Part shown: positions 11,125-24,390 of the stretch, one piece after another
How the letters are laid out: each line of letters begins with the position of its first letter
How positions within the stretch are numbered: the stretch's first letter is position 1
Source of the DNA: Pyronema omphalodes
Lineage: Eukaryota; Ascomycota; Pezizomycetes; Pezizales; Pyronemataceae
Assembly: GCA_024516155.1 (NCBI GenBank)
Contig: JAJJXM010000115.1
Coordinates: forward strand, 1-64,000
Direction of reading: 5' to 3'
DNA length: 64,000 bases
Translations under genes and position numbers: made by a program
Notes under the pieces: model-generated
Told to the model about the DNA's origin: nothing
Database searches by the model: none
What the model saw: only the letters and a program-made list of their open reading frames with translations

Positions 11125-12786
11125 ACCTGGTTAACCATACATGTCAGAACTAATACTTATGCCCGTCCAAAACAAGGAAAAAAAGCACGTGAAACGATTT
11201 ACCCTCCCATATGCAGCTCATCTTGCCCATTACCTCCACTTTCAGCGTGCACAATCTGTCACATCCATCACCATGTACTCCCGGAATCACGCAACACCAT
11301 CACGACAATTTTATGTTGCTTTACATATATTCAACATCCCAATCAAAAATCTGTTTAATAATGAATTTATAAAAACAAAATTCATACAACTCGAGAAAAG
11401 AAAGAAAACCAGAAATAAAGGAGGAAATAAATGAATAAAAAATACAGCACGGGAAGAATATTTTCCGTATGCGACCGTCACTGCATGCAAGAAATCACAA
11501 GACAAACTACAATTGCCTCAACATCAGTATCGCAAGGCACGATAAGAAAAACGAATATTTCACCCAACAAGGGTAATCATTCACTACAAATACTATCCGT
11601 CACTGAAGAACAAAACCCATCTGCTGCACAAACAGACTGCCGGGACAAACTGCAATCGCTTCAACAGGAGTCTGTCAATGTACCGTGACAGAAATCGACA
11701 CTTCACCTGATAAAGATAATTATTCAACCCAAATATGTTTAGTTTTAATCCATTTATACCACCCCGCCGAAAAAACAAGCAGAATATCATCACTGCGACC
11801 TCTTCACCAGGAAGAATGACATAAAAGACACTCCAAATACATCCTATCACAATTACATGTCGCCTTTCCCACTGTTTCCGAAGCCAGTCTTGTGGAGGAA
11901 TATTCACCGAGCGCCCGAGTGACGTCACATGACTAACCCCTGTTCCAGCGAGCCTCGATCTATGCCCGGATTTCGGGGCAATGTATTTACAGGCAAGACT
12001 TTCATTACATATACTGTCTGTTGTATTCGTGTAGATCTTCCTCTTTGTATTTTAAACATTTCCATTATTTAGCGTGCGATAGGTATACAGTGGCGGAAAC
12101 CTGACTACTCCTCGGCTTCATCGCCTCACCGCACCATACACCGTTCGTCGCCAGTCGCGAGTTATCAACGCAGAATCCACAATTGTATAATCATGGTTCC
12201 CAGAAGACAGATGAAAGAATGCAAATGAATAAGATAAATATACAATCTAAATCACGTGGGAACGTTACATATTTTCTAACTGCGTTTCGCTGCTTGGAGA
12301 CTCACCAAGTGTCACGTATTGGACCGCCACAGTTAGTCTACATTCTGATTATCCGCTTGGATAGCATGCGTTTTCTTTCCGTTAGTAATACTACGCCCTC
12401 CGTCTCTTTGATTTGAACATTCCCAACCTTTGACACTCTCATCTCCACTTGTCCGTCTCTCCTCTTCTCTGACTTCACCCTCAACTTTGTATTGTACTCT
12501 TCTCTGACTTCCCCCCTTCATCACGATCCTTCTCCTGTGCCTGTATCCATTCTGCGGTGTCAATCTTGGTAGTAGAGATCATGGTAGTAAAGGGCATTGG
12601 TTCCAACGGAAGAGTATAGATAGTATCCACCTGGAGTGGAGCGGGCTTGTCAATTGTCAGTTCCCAGTGCTTCTGGTCTGCTTCATTCTGTTAGTCCGTA
12701 TTTTTGTAGCCTTCTTCTATCAATCTAGACGCTGGATTTCAACACTCATCACGTTGTGTCTGCTATTACATTTATTGTTGTCCAGA

Positions 12787-13076
12787 TTCCCACTGACAAC
12801 AATTCCCACTGACAACAATTCCCACTGACAACAATTCCCACTGACAACAATTCTCTCTGACATGCATTCTCTTTGATATGACTTCCCTCTGGCAAATACT
12901 TCCCTCTAACATAAAGTCCCTCTGGCATGAATTCCCTCTAGCATAGATTCCTTCTCGCATAAATTCCCTCTTGCATAAATTCCCTCTTGCATAAATTCCC
13001 TCTTGCATAAATTCCCTCTTGCATAAATTCCCTCTTGCATAAATTCCCTCTAGCATAAATTCCCTCTGGCATAAAT
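12787..13076 (+). repeat. 16-bp minisatellite, array copy 3
   Basis: Copy of 4149-4438 displaced by two unit lengths, with the same unit number. Confidence 0.9.
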
Positions 13077-14984
13077 CATAAATCAGAAAACCTCGCCGAT
13101 TCCACGGTTCGAACACAAGACCTGTGAATCTATAGGGTTAGATCAGGACGGCTGTATTTGGAAACCTACAATATCAATATACCATTCTCACATCAGCCAT
13201 TATGGCTTACTTCAACCCATGATTTGTGGTATATGACCTGCGGTGACAATGCAGAGGGGTCGCTTCTTGAATAAATGTCGCCCGATATTTGACAAAAGTT
13301 GTGTGAGAACAGGACACGGAGGTTCAATAATCAAACCCGAGTGACTTCACATGACTAACCCCTGTTCCAGCGAGCCTCGATCTATGCCCGTCTTTCGAGG
13401 CAATGTATTTACAGGCAAGACTTTCATTCCACATACTGTCGGTTTCGGCCGTGTATATTTTCCTTCCTGCATTTTGAACGTTTCCATCATTTTGCGTGGA
13501 AAGGGTGCAGCTGCTTAGGTTGTTTGGTTGTCAGCAGTAGCCACTCTCCAGTCTCATTGCCTCGCAGTGGCACCCAGTTGTGAAGTGAAATTCGTAATTG
13601 TACAAGTATCCTTTTTATCAAATAAATACGAACAATCAAATGAATAAGATAAATATACAGTCTAAATTACGTGAGAACGTTACATCTTTCCCAACTGCGT
13701 TTCGCTGCTTGAAGACCCACGAAGACTCACATACACGACTTTCGCGGATACTCTACATGTCCACAGTCAACCCTCGCAGCCACCTCGCTTCGACCCTACA
13801 CGTAGAATCACAGTCCCATATTCTCCAAATGAATCAAAAAATAACACGAATCACAAATAAATACTCAAAATAAATAATCCAAAACATCAAATCATCTCAT
13901 ACATAAATACATAAATGCATAAATGCATTTATCCATTGCACGTTCGCTACATGTTGCAAGGTGTCGAGTGCATTCATTCCTCCATCAACCTCCATCATGT
14001 GTGCAAAACGAAAGACACGGAATCTTCCGTGTGCAGACCTGCGAGGATTGTAGCCTGATAACCATGTAGTTAGAATGAGCCTATTTGTGTAATCAGATGG
14101 CACAGCTTATTTTTATTTGTTTATTCAGGGTGGAGTTGTTTATGGAATCGTGGCAATTTGGGGGAAGGAGGGGGGAAGAGAAGAGCGGATGATGGGAGAT
14201 TACAAATGAAGGAGGCGGAATTGGCAAAAGTTAAGAGAATAGTACGAACAGATAATGAGGGATGTGGAAAGATAATGAAGAGTATTGGTGAATAAAGCGA
14301 TGAGAAGGAGTAAGATAATAAAGGATTACGAGGCAATGCGAAAGAGAATTGGACAGTGCATGTGAATAAGGAAGAATGGAAAAACAATCACAAAACACTA
14401 CGAACGAAGAAGCAGGAATGGGAGGAAAGAATAAAACAGTGCGAAGGAATGAATAGAGGAGAAATGGTGATGAAGATATGGCAGTCAACGTCACCAAGGC
14501 AGGATAGAAAACCAACCATAAACCACTACGGACGAAGAAGTAGGAATAGCAAAGCAGAGGCAGGATAATAGGAAAGTAAACATGAATAGACAGACAAGAA
14601 AAGGAACCATACAACTACGGATGAAATAGAAGGAATCGGAAGAATAATGAGATGATTCGAGGAACGAAGAAAGGGTGATAAAACAACTACATCGGCAAGA
14701 AAGAGGGAATACCAAAAGTGAAAAGCACTCACAATAAGTATGAGGGAATAGAGATAACCGAATAAAGAGTGGTAGAAGAGCAAGCTGAAAACGAGGAGAG
14801 ATTACCAGAAGGGATCAGTGATCAAGTAAGCAAGAAGAAATTGAAGAGATCAAGAGAGAGAGAGAGGAAGTCACACAATTAATCAGGGACGATGAGAGGG
14901 ATAATAAAACAGTACAACTGAAAAATTGGGAATTGGAAACGACAGTTAACGAGTACGGAAGGAATGGGAATGATGATAGGAGAA

Positions 14985-15091
14985 ATATATAGTTTGTTAA
15001 TATATAGTTTATTTTTTTATATAATTTGTTGATATATAGTTTGTTATTATATAGTTTGTGGATATATAGTTTGTGAATATATAGTTTGTTG
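14985..15091 (+). repeat. AT-rich 15-bp minisatellite, copy 3
   Basis: Array copy of 6347-6453. Confidence 0.8.
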
Positions 15092-15318
15092 ATTAAATTC
15101 ATTCGATATTTACAGCGTATTTCTGCATTTTAGTCCAGAAGCATAGTGTAAAATTCGTGCCATGGAGGCTCTGGTGTGGCGATGAGGCCGGGTGACGTTG
15201 CCGTGAAGCCGAGTGACCCCACATGAACCGTGATACAGAAACCACCTTCCGCCATCCCACCATCCTTTTGCCAACATTGCAAAGCAACAAATCAAAAAAA
15301 TACAGCCAGCATTGCAGC

Positions 15319-15323
15319 AAAAA
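15319..15323 (-). terminator. Pol III T5 terminator, copy 3
   Basis: Array copy of the T5 run downstream of the tRNA. Confidence 0.75.
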
Positions 15324-15324
15324 G

Positions 15325-15443
15325 AGCCCACGGCTGGAATTGAACCAGCGTCCTTCTCAAAGCTTAACATGACGTTTCGTGCCATCAGTCGGCAGTACTG
15401 AGCCTGTCACAAGTGAGATATGATACCACTACACCACGCGGGC
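15325..15443 (-). tRNA. tRNA-Thr(TGT): Intron-containing tRNA, predicted tRNA-Thr(TGT), copy 3
   Basis: Third array copy, again unchanged by eye. The partial fourth unit ends at 18433, before the position where a fourth tRNA would lie. Confidence 0.85.
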
Positions 15444-17105
15444 ACCTGGTTAACCATACATGTCAGAACTAATACTTATGCCCGTCCAAAACAAGGAAAA
15501 AAAGCACGTGAAACGATTTACCCTCCCATATGCAGCTCATCTTGCCCATTACCTCCACTTTCAGCGTGCACAATCTGTCACATCCATCACCATGTACTCC
15601 CGGAATCACGCAACACCATCACGACAATTTTATGTTGCTTTACATATATTCAACATCCCAATCAAAAATCTGTTTAATAATGAATTTATAAAAACAAAAT
15701 TCATACAACTCGAGAAAAGAAAGAAAACCAGAAATAAAGGAGGAAATAAATGAATAAAAAATACAGCACGGGAAGAATATTTTCCGTATGCGACCGTCAC
15801 TGCATGCAAGAAATCACAAGACAAACTACAATTGCCTCAACATCAGTATCGCAAGGCACGATAAGAAAAACGAATATTTCACCCAACAAGGGTAATCATT
15901 CACTACAAATACTATCCGTCACTGAAGAACAAAACCCATCTGCTGCACAAACAGACTGCCGGGACAAACTGCAATCGCTTCAACAGGAGTCTGTCAATGT
16001 ACCGTGACAGAAATCGACACTTCACCTGATAAAGATAATTATTCAACCCAAATATGTTTAGTTTTAATCCATTTATACCACCCCGCCGAAAAAACAAGCA
16101 GAATATCATCACTGCGACCTCTTCACCAGGAAGAATGACATAAAAGACACTCCAAATACATCCTATCACAATTACATGTCGCCTTTCCCACTGTTTCCGA
16201 AGCCAGTCTTGTGGAGGAATATTCACCGAGCGCCCGAGTGACGTCACATGACTAACCCCTGTTCCAGCGAGCCTCGATCTATGCCCGGATTTCGGGGCAA
16301 TGTATTTACAGGCAAGACTTTCATTACATATACTGTCTGTTGTATTCGTGTAGATCTTCCTCTTTGTATTTTAAACATTTCCATTATTTAGCGTGCGATA
16401 GGTATACAGTGGCGGAAACCTGACTACTCCTCGGCTTCATCGCCTCACCGCACCATACACCGTTCGTCGCCAGTCGCGAGTTATCAACGCAGAATCCACA
16501 ATTGTATAATCATGGTTCCCAGAAGACAGATGAAAGAATGCAAATGAATAAGATAAATATACAATCTAAATCACGTGGGAACGTTACATATTTTCTAACT
16601 GCGTTTCGCTGCTTGGAGACTCACCAAGTGTCACGTATTGGACCGCCACAGTTAGTCTACATTCTGATTATCCGCTTGGATAGCATGCGTTTTCTTTCCG
16701 TTAGTAATACTACGCCCTCCGTCTCTTTGATTTGAACATTCCCAACCTTTGACACTCTCATCTCCACTTGTCCGTCTCTCCTCTTCTCTGACTTCACCCT
16801 CAACTTTGTATTGTACTCTTCTCTGACTTCCCCCCTTCATCACGATCCTTCTCCTGTGCCTGTATCCATTCTGCGGTGTCAATCTTGGTAGTAGAGATCA
16901 TGGTAGTAAAGGGCATTGGTTCCAACGGAAGAGTATAGATAGTATCCACCTGGAGTGGAGCGGGCTTGTCAATTGTCAGTTCCCAGTGCTTCTGGTCTGC
17001 TTCATTCTGTTAGTCCGTATTTTTGTAGCCTTCTTCTATCAATCTAGACGCTGGATTTCAACACTCATCACGTTGTGTCTGCTATTACATTTATTGTTGT
17101 CCAGA

Positions 17106-17395
17106 TTCCCACTGACAACAATTCCCACTGACAACAATTCCCACTGACAACAATTCCCACTGACAACAATTCTCTCTGACATGCATTCTCTTTGATATGA
17201 CTTCCCTCTGGCAAATACTTCCCTCTAACATAAAGTCCCTCTGGCATGAATTCCCTCTAGCATAGATTCCTTCTCGCATAAATTCCCTCTTGCATAAATT
17301 CCCTCTTGCATAAATTCCCTCTTGCATAAATTCCCTCTTGCATAAATTCCCTCTTGCATAAATTCCCTCTAGCATAAATTCCCTCTGGCATAAAT
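17106..17395 (+). repeat. 16-bp minisatellite, array copy 4
   Basis: Copy of 4149-4438 displaced by three unit lengths. It lies in the partial last unit. Confidence 0.9.
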
Positions 17396-18433
17396 CATAA
17401 ATCAGAAAACCTCGCCGATTCCACGGTTCGAACACAAGACCTGTGAATCTATAGGGTTAGATCAGGACGGCTGTATTTGGAAACCTACAATATCAATATA
17501 CCATTCTCACATCAGCCATTATGGCTTACTTCAACCCATGATTTGTGGTATATGACCTGCGGTGACAATGCAGAGGGGTCGCTTCTTGAATAAATGTCGC
17601 CCGATATTTGACAAAAGTTGTGTGAGAACAGGACACGGAGGTTCAATAATCAAACCCGAGTGACTTCACATGACTAACCCCTGTTCCAGCGAGCCTCGAT
17701 CTATGCCCGTCTTTCGAGGCAATGTATTTACAGGCAAGACTTTCATTCCACATACTGTCGGTTTCGGCCGTGTATATTTTCCTTCCTGCATTTTGAACGT
17801 TTCCATCATTTTGCGTGGAAAGGGTGCAGCTGCTTAGGTTGTTTGGTTGTCAGCAGTAGCCACTCTCCAGTCTCATTGCCTCGCAGTGGCACCCAGTTGT
17901 GAAGTGAAATTCGTAATTGTACAAGTATCCTTTTTATCAAATAAATACGAACAATCAAATGAATAAGATAAATATACAGTCTAAATTACGTGAGAACGTT
18001 ACATCTTTCCCAACTGCGTTTCGCTGCTTGAAGACCCACGAAGACTCACATACACGACTTTCGCGGATACTCTACATGTCCACAGTCAACCCTCGCAGCC
18101 ACCTCGCTTCGACCCTACACGTAGAATCACAGTCCCATATTCTCCAAATGAATCAAAAAATAACACGAATCACAAATAAATACTCAAAATAAATAATCCA
18201 AAACATCAAATCATCTCATACATAAATACATAAATGCATAAATGCATTTATCCATTGCACGTTCGCTACATGTTGCAAGGTGTCGAGTGCATTCATTCCT
18301 CCATCAACCTCCATCATGTGTGCAAAACGAAAGACACGGAATCTTCCGTGTGCAGACCTGCGAGGATTGTAGCCTGATAACCATGTAGTTAGAATGAGCC
18401 TATTTGTGTAATCAGATGGCACAGCTTATTTTT

Positions 18434-21400
18434 GTTTGTTTATTCGGGGTGGAGTTGTTTATTGAGTCGTGGCGATCTGGGGGAAGGGAGGAGGATTGTG
18501 GTCTGCGGCATCATAGGTGACGAACCATCGAGACAACGGAGCTTGACTACCATACCTTGTGCACAATATGCGGCGCTGTAGATTGATGTATTCTTGGTGT
18601 CCCCGCTGAGAGCCTTTCGCATTGCTTTTTCCGGCTCACACACACGAGATGATATCATTTCCTTGTGACAGCTGCGAGACGTTCAGCCTCCACATTTATC
18701 CTCCACACATCGTTAACGTTCGCAGCGGATATCCTCCACCATAGCATTCTTCCTTGAGCAGACGTCACAGCATTGTTTTCAACCTTGACTTCACCTCGTC
18801 CTGTGCCCCTCTATCACCAGTGTTCTTAGCTATCCCACCGGACTTTACACGCCATATCTTTGCCAGGGCAGAGACTACACTTTCTTGTGTCAATAGTTGT
18901 CACTCTTCGTTCTAGTTCCCAATCTCCTCCCGTATACTCGTTTGCATCATGAATCTTTTTCTACCGACAATCACTTCGCAAATTCCTACCCGATGTCACG
19001 TCACGTCCGCTATATTTCAGCTTGACGCTTCTTTTTATCTCTCCACTCCAACCACAAACTATCAAAAAACCGTCACTTGCATCTGAGAATCGCGGCTTGC
19101 CGAACGTTACGACGGCAGTCGTCTCTGCATAAAGTTGATTCGAAACGAAGATTATGGAGCTAAAAGTGTCGAATCTCAGTCACCAAAGTATGCACCTTCC
19201 ACGGTGACCTGAATGCCGGCTGCATTTTGTTACGTGCACCGTTGCTTCGACGAACCGCAAATTTCATACTGTGAGCGGTCCGTTGATAGGAAGACATATT
19301 ACGCATTGCAACTGATGGACAACAGGTAACATGATTCTGAATCTAAATGGAACCAAACGCGGCACAATTGTAACTTGCGTGAAGGAGTATCGCTAAGGTC
19401 GAAACACAGCCAGGTCATGATCAATCACCAGGGAAGGTAAGAGCGAGATCTCCGTGCCGACGGCTTATCCTCAGTTGTGTGCTCGGCGTTTGCCGATTCT
19501 TCCGAAGAATGATCGGTGTATGAACGAGAGATATTGCTGATACCTTGGGTGTAAGCGTGCTGATGTTGCTTCTGAAAGATGGTCATCGGCTCCGTGTTCT
19601 GCCTGATGTGTGGTGATTATTCGTGATGCAGTACGGGCAATTTCGAAATATTAATTACCGTTCAACATTTCTCAGACTGTCATGCAGAATGTTAGTAAAG
19701 TCTCTGCCAATATATATTTCACGTTGTCTATCATCAACTCGGTACGTAATTCATTTGTGTTGCCTCAGTTTATGTGGTTGATCCGGGATCGGTATTTCAC
19801 CGCTCCATTGTGTTGTTTCGGTATTACGCACCTGTTGTCGCTTCAACCGAAGACCTTACCATCTGATGTCAATACTCCCGTCCCGTTCATGGTCCACGGG
19901 GCCGCCAGTATTGTTACGCGGCTCCGCGTGAATCGTATTTACTACGGCATTTTGGATGGACATCTGCCGCACTACGGCGTTACCGTACACTTTGCAAGAA
20001 TTGCATTGAGAGCTGTTATATCATCGTCAAATCGTCCAGAGGACGGACACAGCAAAACAATATCGCGGATACGAATATCGCGAGCTCGAACGTACTGCGG
20101 CCACACTTCGGCGCTTCGGACAGCAACGTTATGAAGGGCTGTTCCCGGAGGTAATCCGGTTGTGACTTGAGAGTGGAAACTCAAAAGGCTTCTACAGCGT
20201 GAGCACTGACGGTACCTAGTATCGTTTCAAGATAGACCATTACAAAGCCATGGGTTGTTGACGGAATAGAGGAAATGGAACATGGAGGTTTTCAGATGAC
20301 GAGTCAGGGCGTCGTGTATTGCAGTCGTCGTATAGCGTATGACGAGTAACAGTGATCAGCAGATGGAGGAGGATACACAGTACGTTCTGCCAATATGATG
20401 GAATGACCGATACGTTTACATGTCGAAGGACATACCGAAATAATGTTTCCGCCGATGAAGACGTTCGTCAGCCTCCGTAATAGACCATAAATGACAACGT
20501 AATTCCTGACCGAACTCTAGCATGAATCCCCACCACGTAATAACCAGAACGTCTCCATTACGAATCACCGACCGTCATCGATCTTTTTATGAGAGCAAAG
20601 AGGAAGGCAGATCATGAATTATGGAAACGCGTAAAGTCCACGTACTGCCTCTTCCGCTGGACATCTACAGAAGGCAAGGAATCGTCCCGTACAGAGTTCA
20701 CAGTAACAACAAAGTAATGACGTAATACGGCAGGCCATTTGACGAGCCGTGTCAGTGACGTGTATGAGAACGTCATCCCAGATGATAAATTTACACCTAA
20801 CCGGGGCGGCACATCCATCAGGAATGTAATGTACCGGAGTCATTGTAGGGAGACAGTCGGCGAAATATGGACATTTGCTGAACCGCGATCCATATATAAT
20901 AGTCACCCAACCCCCCGATTCATATGAGTATCAGTCCTTCATCTGCGGTACTTGTCTGAGCCATTGTCCTCCATCGCTACTTGAACATCCGAAAATAGAA
21001 CTTCCGAAATCACTAATATTGAATATTTTTAATTTACTTTTCCATGCCAAATGCCTTAGGCTTTCATTACGTGAAAGCTTTATCCATATTCACTGGAAGG
21101 TAAGACAATGTTTACTCCAGTCCCGGTTCTGATTATTTGAATGCTAATGTTGAGCAGTAATCAGTGGCGAATCGGCGATTGATGGTTCGGGGCCTGCAGG
21201 CAAGATTGCAGTCATGGTAAATGACAATGCGGGATGAATATTGACCACACATTTGACTTGATCACAAATGGCCAGCTGAACACTGAAATTAACACCTACA
21301 AACCTGCAACATAGACAAGAGGATGATCTATCATCTGAATGAGAAGAGACCCAGAGCATGCCTGCCATACCAATGTAAACGATCAATGAACAGGAAGGTA

Positions 21401-22027
21401 AAGATTGTACTATATACCGAAGGCGTTCAGAATTACTGTTTTTTGGTGGAAAGGGACTACCTCGGACATTACCATAGACAAGTCAGTAGTCCTGGGCTGT
21501 CGGCACAATGCTTGTCACTTAAGACCAGGTCTGGCAACTCCCGCTGGATGTTACCTGTTTAGTTTGGTTTGTGGTGTGTCATACATTCATCCATGCTTGG
21601 AAGACCTTTGCAGGAAAAACAACAACTCGGTTACCCTGTCCTGATAGGCAAGACCACCTTGTGAGGCACCTGTATAGCCTGCTCCATACTGTAAGGGCTC
21701 GCCGAAGGGAAAAGGACTCAGTAGAAATCCCCCTCTGCAGCTCCTGGACAGAAGCAAAATAACGGAACAGGAAACATCAGAAATGAAGCATCACAAAGCC
21801 AAGATTCCTAATTTGCTCAGCAGTAGACCGCCTTGTGCACAGTGAAGCTCAACAACAGCCAAATCCATTCCAACATATCTCGAGCACCACTGTTAATCAC
21901 CTTCCCCCTGGATGCTATACATTGGCCAACCAAATTGTGCCAGTTGTACATCCCACAGTCCAACCGGGGTTGCATACACAAACTCCAAGTTGGCTCCATT
22001 AAGCTATTGTCTGTGACAAAGCCCATG
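18434..22027. other. Unassigned region right of the array
   Basis: Homology to the array continues weakly for about 60 bp (to about 18492) and then stops. The longest open frame is 150 codons (19682-20134, plus strand). I recognise no domain in it, and no promoter, intron or neighbour supports it. The rest has only short frames. Confidence 0.4.
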
Positions 22028-23383
22028 TGTCAAACCCTATATTGTGTGAGTATAGAATAGGTAACATGTATAACATTATGAAAACATGGCAAACCCAACA
22101 GGAGGATGAATAACAAGGTTAGTATCCCGGGCTGGAACCCCCTGAGGAGCTCCAGCTAGCCACGTCACGTACTTTGTGACTCTCCGAAAGAACCTCACGA
22201 GGATTCCGGCCCGAGCCGTCGCTACCTGTTATTCACTGTCAGTTTGGGAGGTTCACAGATGGATGGGAACGAGGAACAATTTACCTCATGGGTGTGAACT
22301 TACCCATGAGAAAACTACAGACGACGATGATGGAGAACAGAAGATGACGGCGAAGGGACACCTCCTTATACTTGAGGTTGTGTTTTACCAAGCACAGCTA
22401 CCAGTAGGCTTGCAAGAGAAGGGAATTCTGATAAGGATGCAAGGCAGACGAATGGGAGCATCCGAAGTCTGACTTGGGTGGATAGTCGGCCAAGGAAGAA
22501 GGCAGAGTCTAGTCTGCCAACAGCAGTGGAGCTCAGGACAAGGGTCAAGACTGCATTAGCATGAGACGACGTCCTGCAGCAAGGAACACCACTCAGGGAA
22601 ACTGTTGGGCGGAACCGATATAACGCGGATGTAGGCCATTGACTACCAACTGCAAGATATGACGGCGTTTGCGTACACACCAGGGTGTGGCTGCGCGCAA
22701 GTGCGCGCAGGTGGGGCAGTCATGACATCACTCAGGAATGTGACGGCGCAGTGCACTCCGGTAGGGCATGGTGTGCCTCATGATGTCAGATTCCTTCACT
22801 CGCAATGAAGATTCTCTAGGGAGATCTATGATCGAGATGACTCATAAGATATATGACTCACATGTCATTATCAGAGGAGTCATTGCATTATGCGTTCAAG
22901 TGAGGTAACCCTTCACTAGGCGCTTAACCCCAATACCTGATTGCAGGGTGTGGTAGCACGGCGAGGAATGTCAAGGATTAATCTGACACGATGTCATCAT
23001 GCAAGTGGGCAATTAATATAATTGCGCACACAGCCGGATGCGAGCCATCGGCACAGTTGTCAAAGAATTGACTCACGTCTTATCTCCTCAGCTTAGTTTG
23101 GGAGTTGGTTCCCTTGGGAAGCCTGGGTAAACTTGTAGACGAAAGTATTTAAAAGAGCCTAAGTCCTCCCAGCGTTTCCTCCAGCATCAGCAACCTGATC
23201 TCTTGTTACGACAACACCTATCTACACCAGTTACCTCGAGAGAGCCCCTTAAGGTTATTCGGCCTGTGATCGATTAGTCTACTTCCTAGCTTCTTGGGAA
23301 ATCTATTTGTTGAATTTCGTTCAAACGAAGAACGACTGATCGAAAAAGCCTCTGTTTTGAAAGCCTCAATACCCAGGTTCACA
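22028..23383 (+). mobile_element. Old solo LTR of the gypsy B family
   Basis: It starts TGTCAAACCCTATATTGTGTGA and ends CAATACCCAGGTTCACA. Read on the plus strand, it follows the gypsy B LTR (reverse complement of 39780-41188) throughout, including 'gggaggttcacag'-type central blocks, a TATTTAAAAGAGCC TATA region near 23150 and the TGTGATCGATTA block near 23266. Flanks are CCATG (22023-22027) and CCATT (23384-23388), a TSD with one mismatch. No internal region is present, so it was left by LTR-LTR recombination. It lies opposite in orientation to the full gypsy B copy. Confidence 0.8.
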
Positions 23384-23956
23384 CCATTGCTTTGAGCCTT
23401 CCCCGTCAATGCCCTGGTTTATTCATGAGTGCACCTATCTCCTCCCAATTAGAAGGGAGTACCCTGCCATCTATGAGAAGCACCAAAAGGTTAGCCATGG
23501 TTGATAAGGTCCTAACAGGTGCTCCCAGGACCATCCAGAGTCAACCATGTCGATGGAAAAACACTGGATATAGCACAGAGTATGCCATGAAGCCATCTTT
23601 CGCAAAACAGCGGCTAAGCCATGGGAACGTCGTAGAGCACATATTCTATCGCTCTTTTTTGGCGACAGCATTAGGGATGACTCATGGCAGTATGCTGGCG
23701 CACAACCTTGTTGGCTGTGCTCTACGGACTTCTGTTGCAATTCGATGGATATCTGTGGGCCAAGAACCAGGACGCATGGTGTATCTGGGCAGCCCGCCAC
23801 ACATGATGGGGTGGGCGTTATACTGAAGCCCTATGCCCAGTTCCACTGCTGCATCTCTTGCTTCCCTCTGCAGAAACTCACTATCCCATAAATGTAGGTA
23901 ATATGTATTGGCCAGGTGCCTAGTACAGACAATGTTCCACCATAGTCACTCTTGTG
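23384..23956. other. Unassigned sequence between solo LTR and LINE1
   Basis: A plus-strand open frame of 144 codons (23392-23826) overlaps a minus-strand frame of 109 codons (23471-23800). Neither shows a domain I recognise. Both may be chance or relics. Confidence 0.3.
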
Positions 23957-24390
23957 TGACCATGTATCTTGAAAACCGGTCCATCCATTTTATCAATTTC
24001 TGTATTTTCGGACACTTTTCCTTTTTTCCTTGGAGCAGTTCTTCCGCACAAGACATTGCTTTGGATACGCTCACACAAAACACACCCCGAGTTCGACCCC
24101 CCCCCCAGCTATCTCAACAACCACCCGGAAATCATCAGATTTTCGAGCGGATTCTTGAATAGCGCACTCGGTTTACCTACCCGGAGCCTGTACAGACCCG
24201 GCACGCTCTTTTTCGTCGCGCAAGCGAGGTGAAAGAGAATCACGGCCCCTGAAGACGCCCCTCGGCACAGGCACAACGCGACCCCACCACAACCACAAAA
24301 CAACAACCTCTCGCTCGAACTCGTCTTCTCTCCTCTTCCCTTTAAATCTATCGCTCCCTCAATCTCCCCTCTCAACTCCTTCGCGGCGAC

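Larger units (their letters stand above)
3640..18433 (+). repeat. Macrosatellite: 3.4 head-to-tail copies of a 4319-bp unit
   Basis: Sequence repeats with an exact period of 4319 bp: 3640-7958, 7959-12277, 12278-16596, and a partial fourth to 18433. By eye the copies are nearly identical, with a few substitutions that tell them apart: G at 6270 versus A in copies 2 and 3; C at 14696 only in copy 3; A near 7674 versus G in the next two junctions. The unit contains module A with a minisatellite, two diverged R repeats, a purine-rich block, an AT-rich minisatellite and a tRNA gene. I see no protein-coding gene in it; the many short open frames recur only because the unit does. Confidence 0.95.

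Noticed and set aside
3640..18433. Assembly artefact as the sole explanation of the 4319-bp array
   Set aside because: Copies carry distinguishing substitutions and the outer edges diverge, as expected of real tandem copies, though copy number still needs long reads.
19682..20134. 150-codon plus-strand ORF
   Set aside because: No domain, no supporting neighbour, and the composition resembles the surrounding unassigned DNA; not called as a gene.
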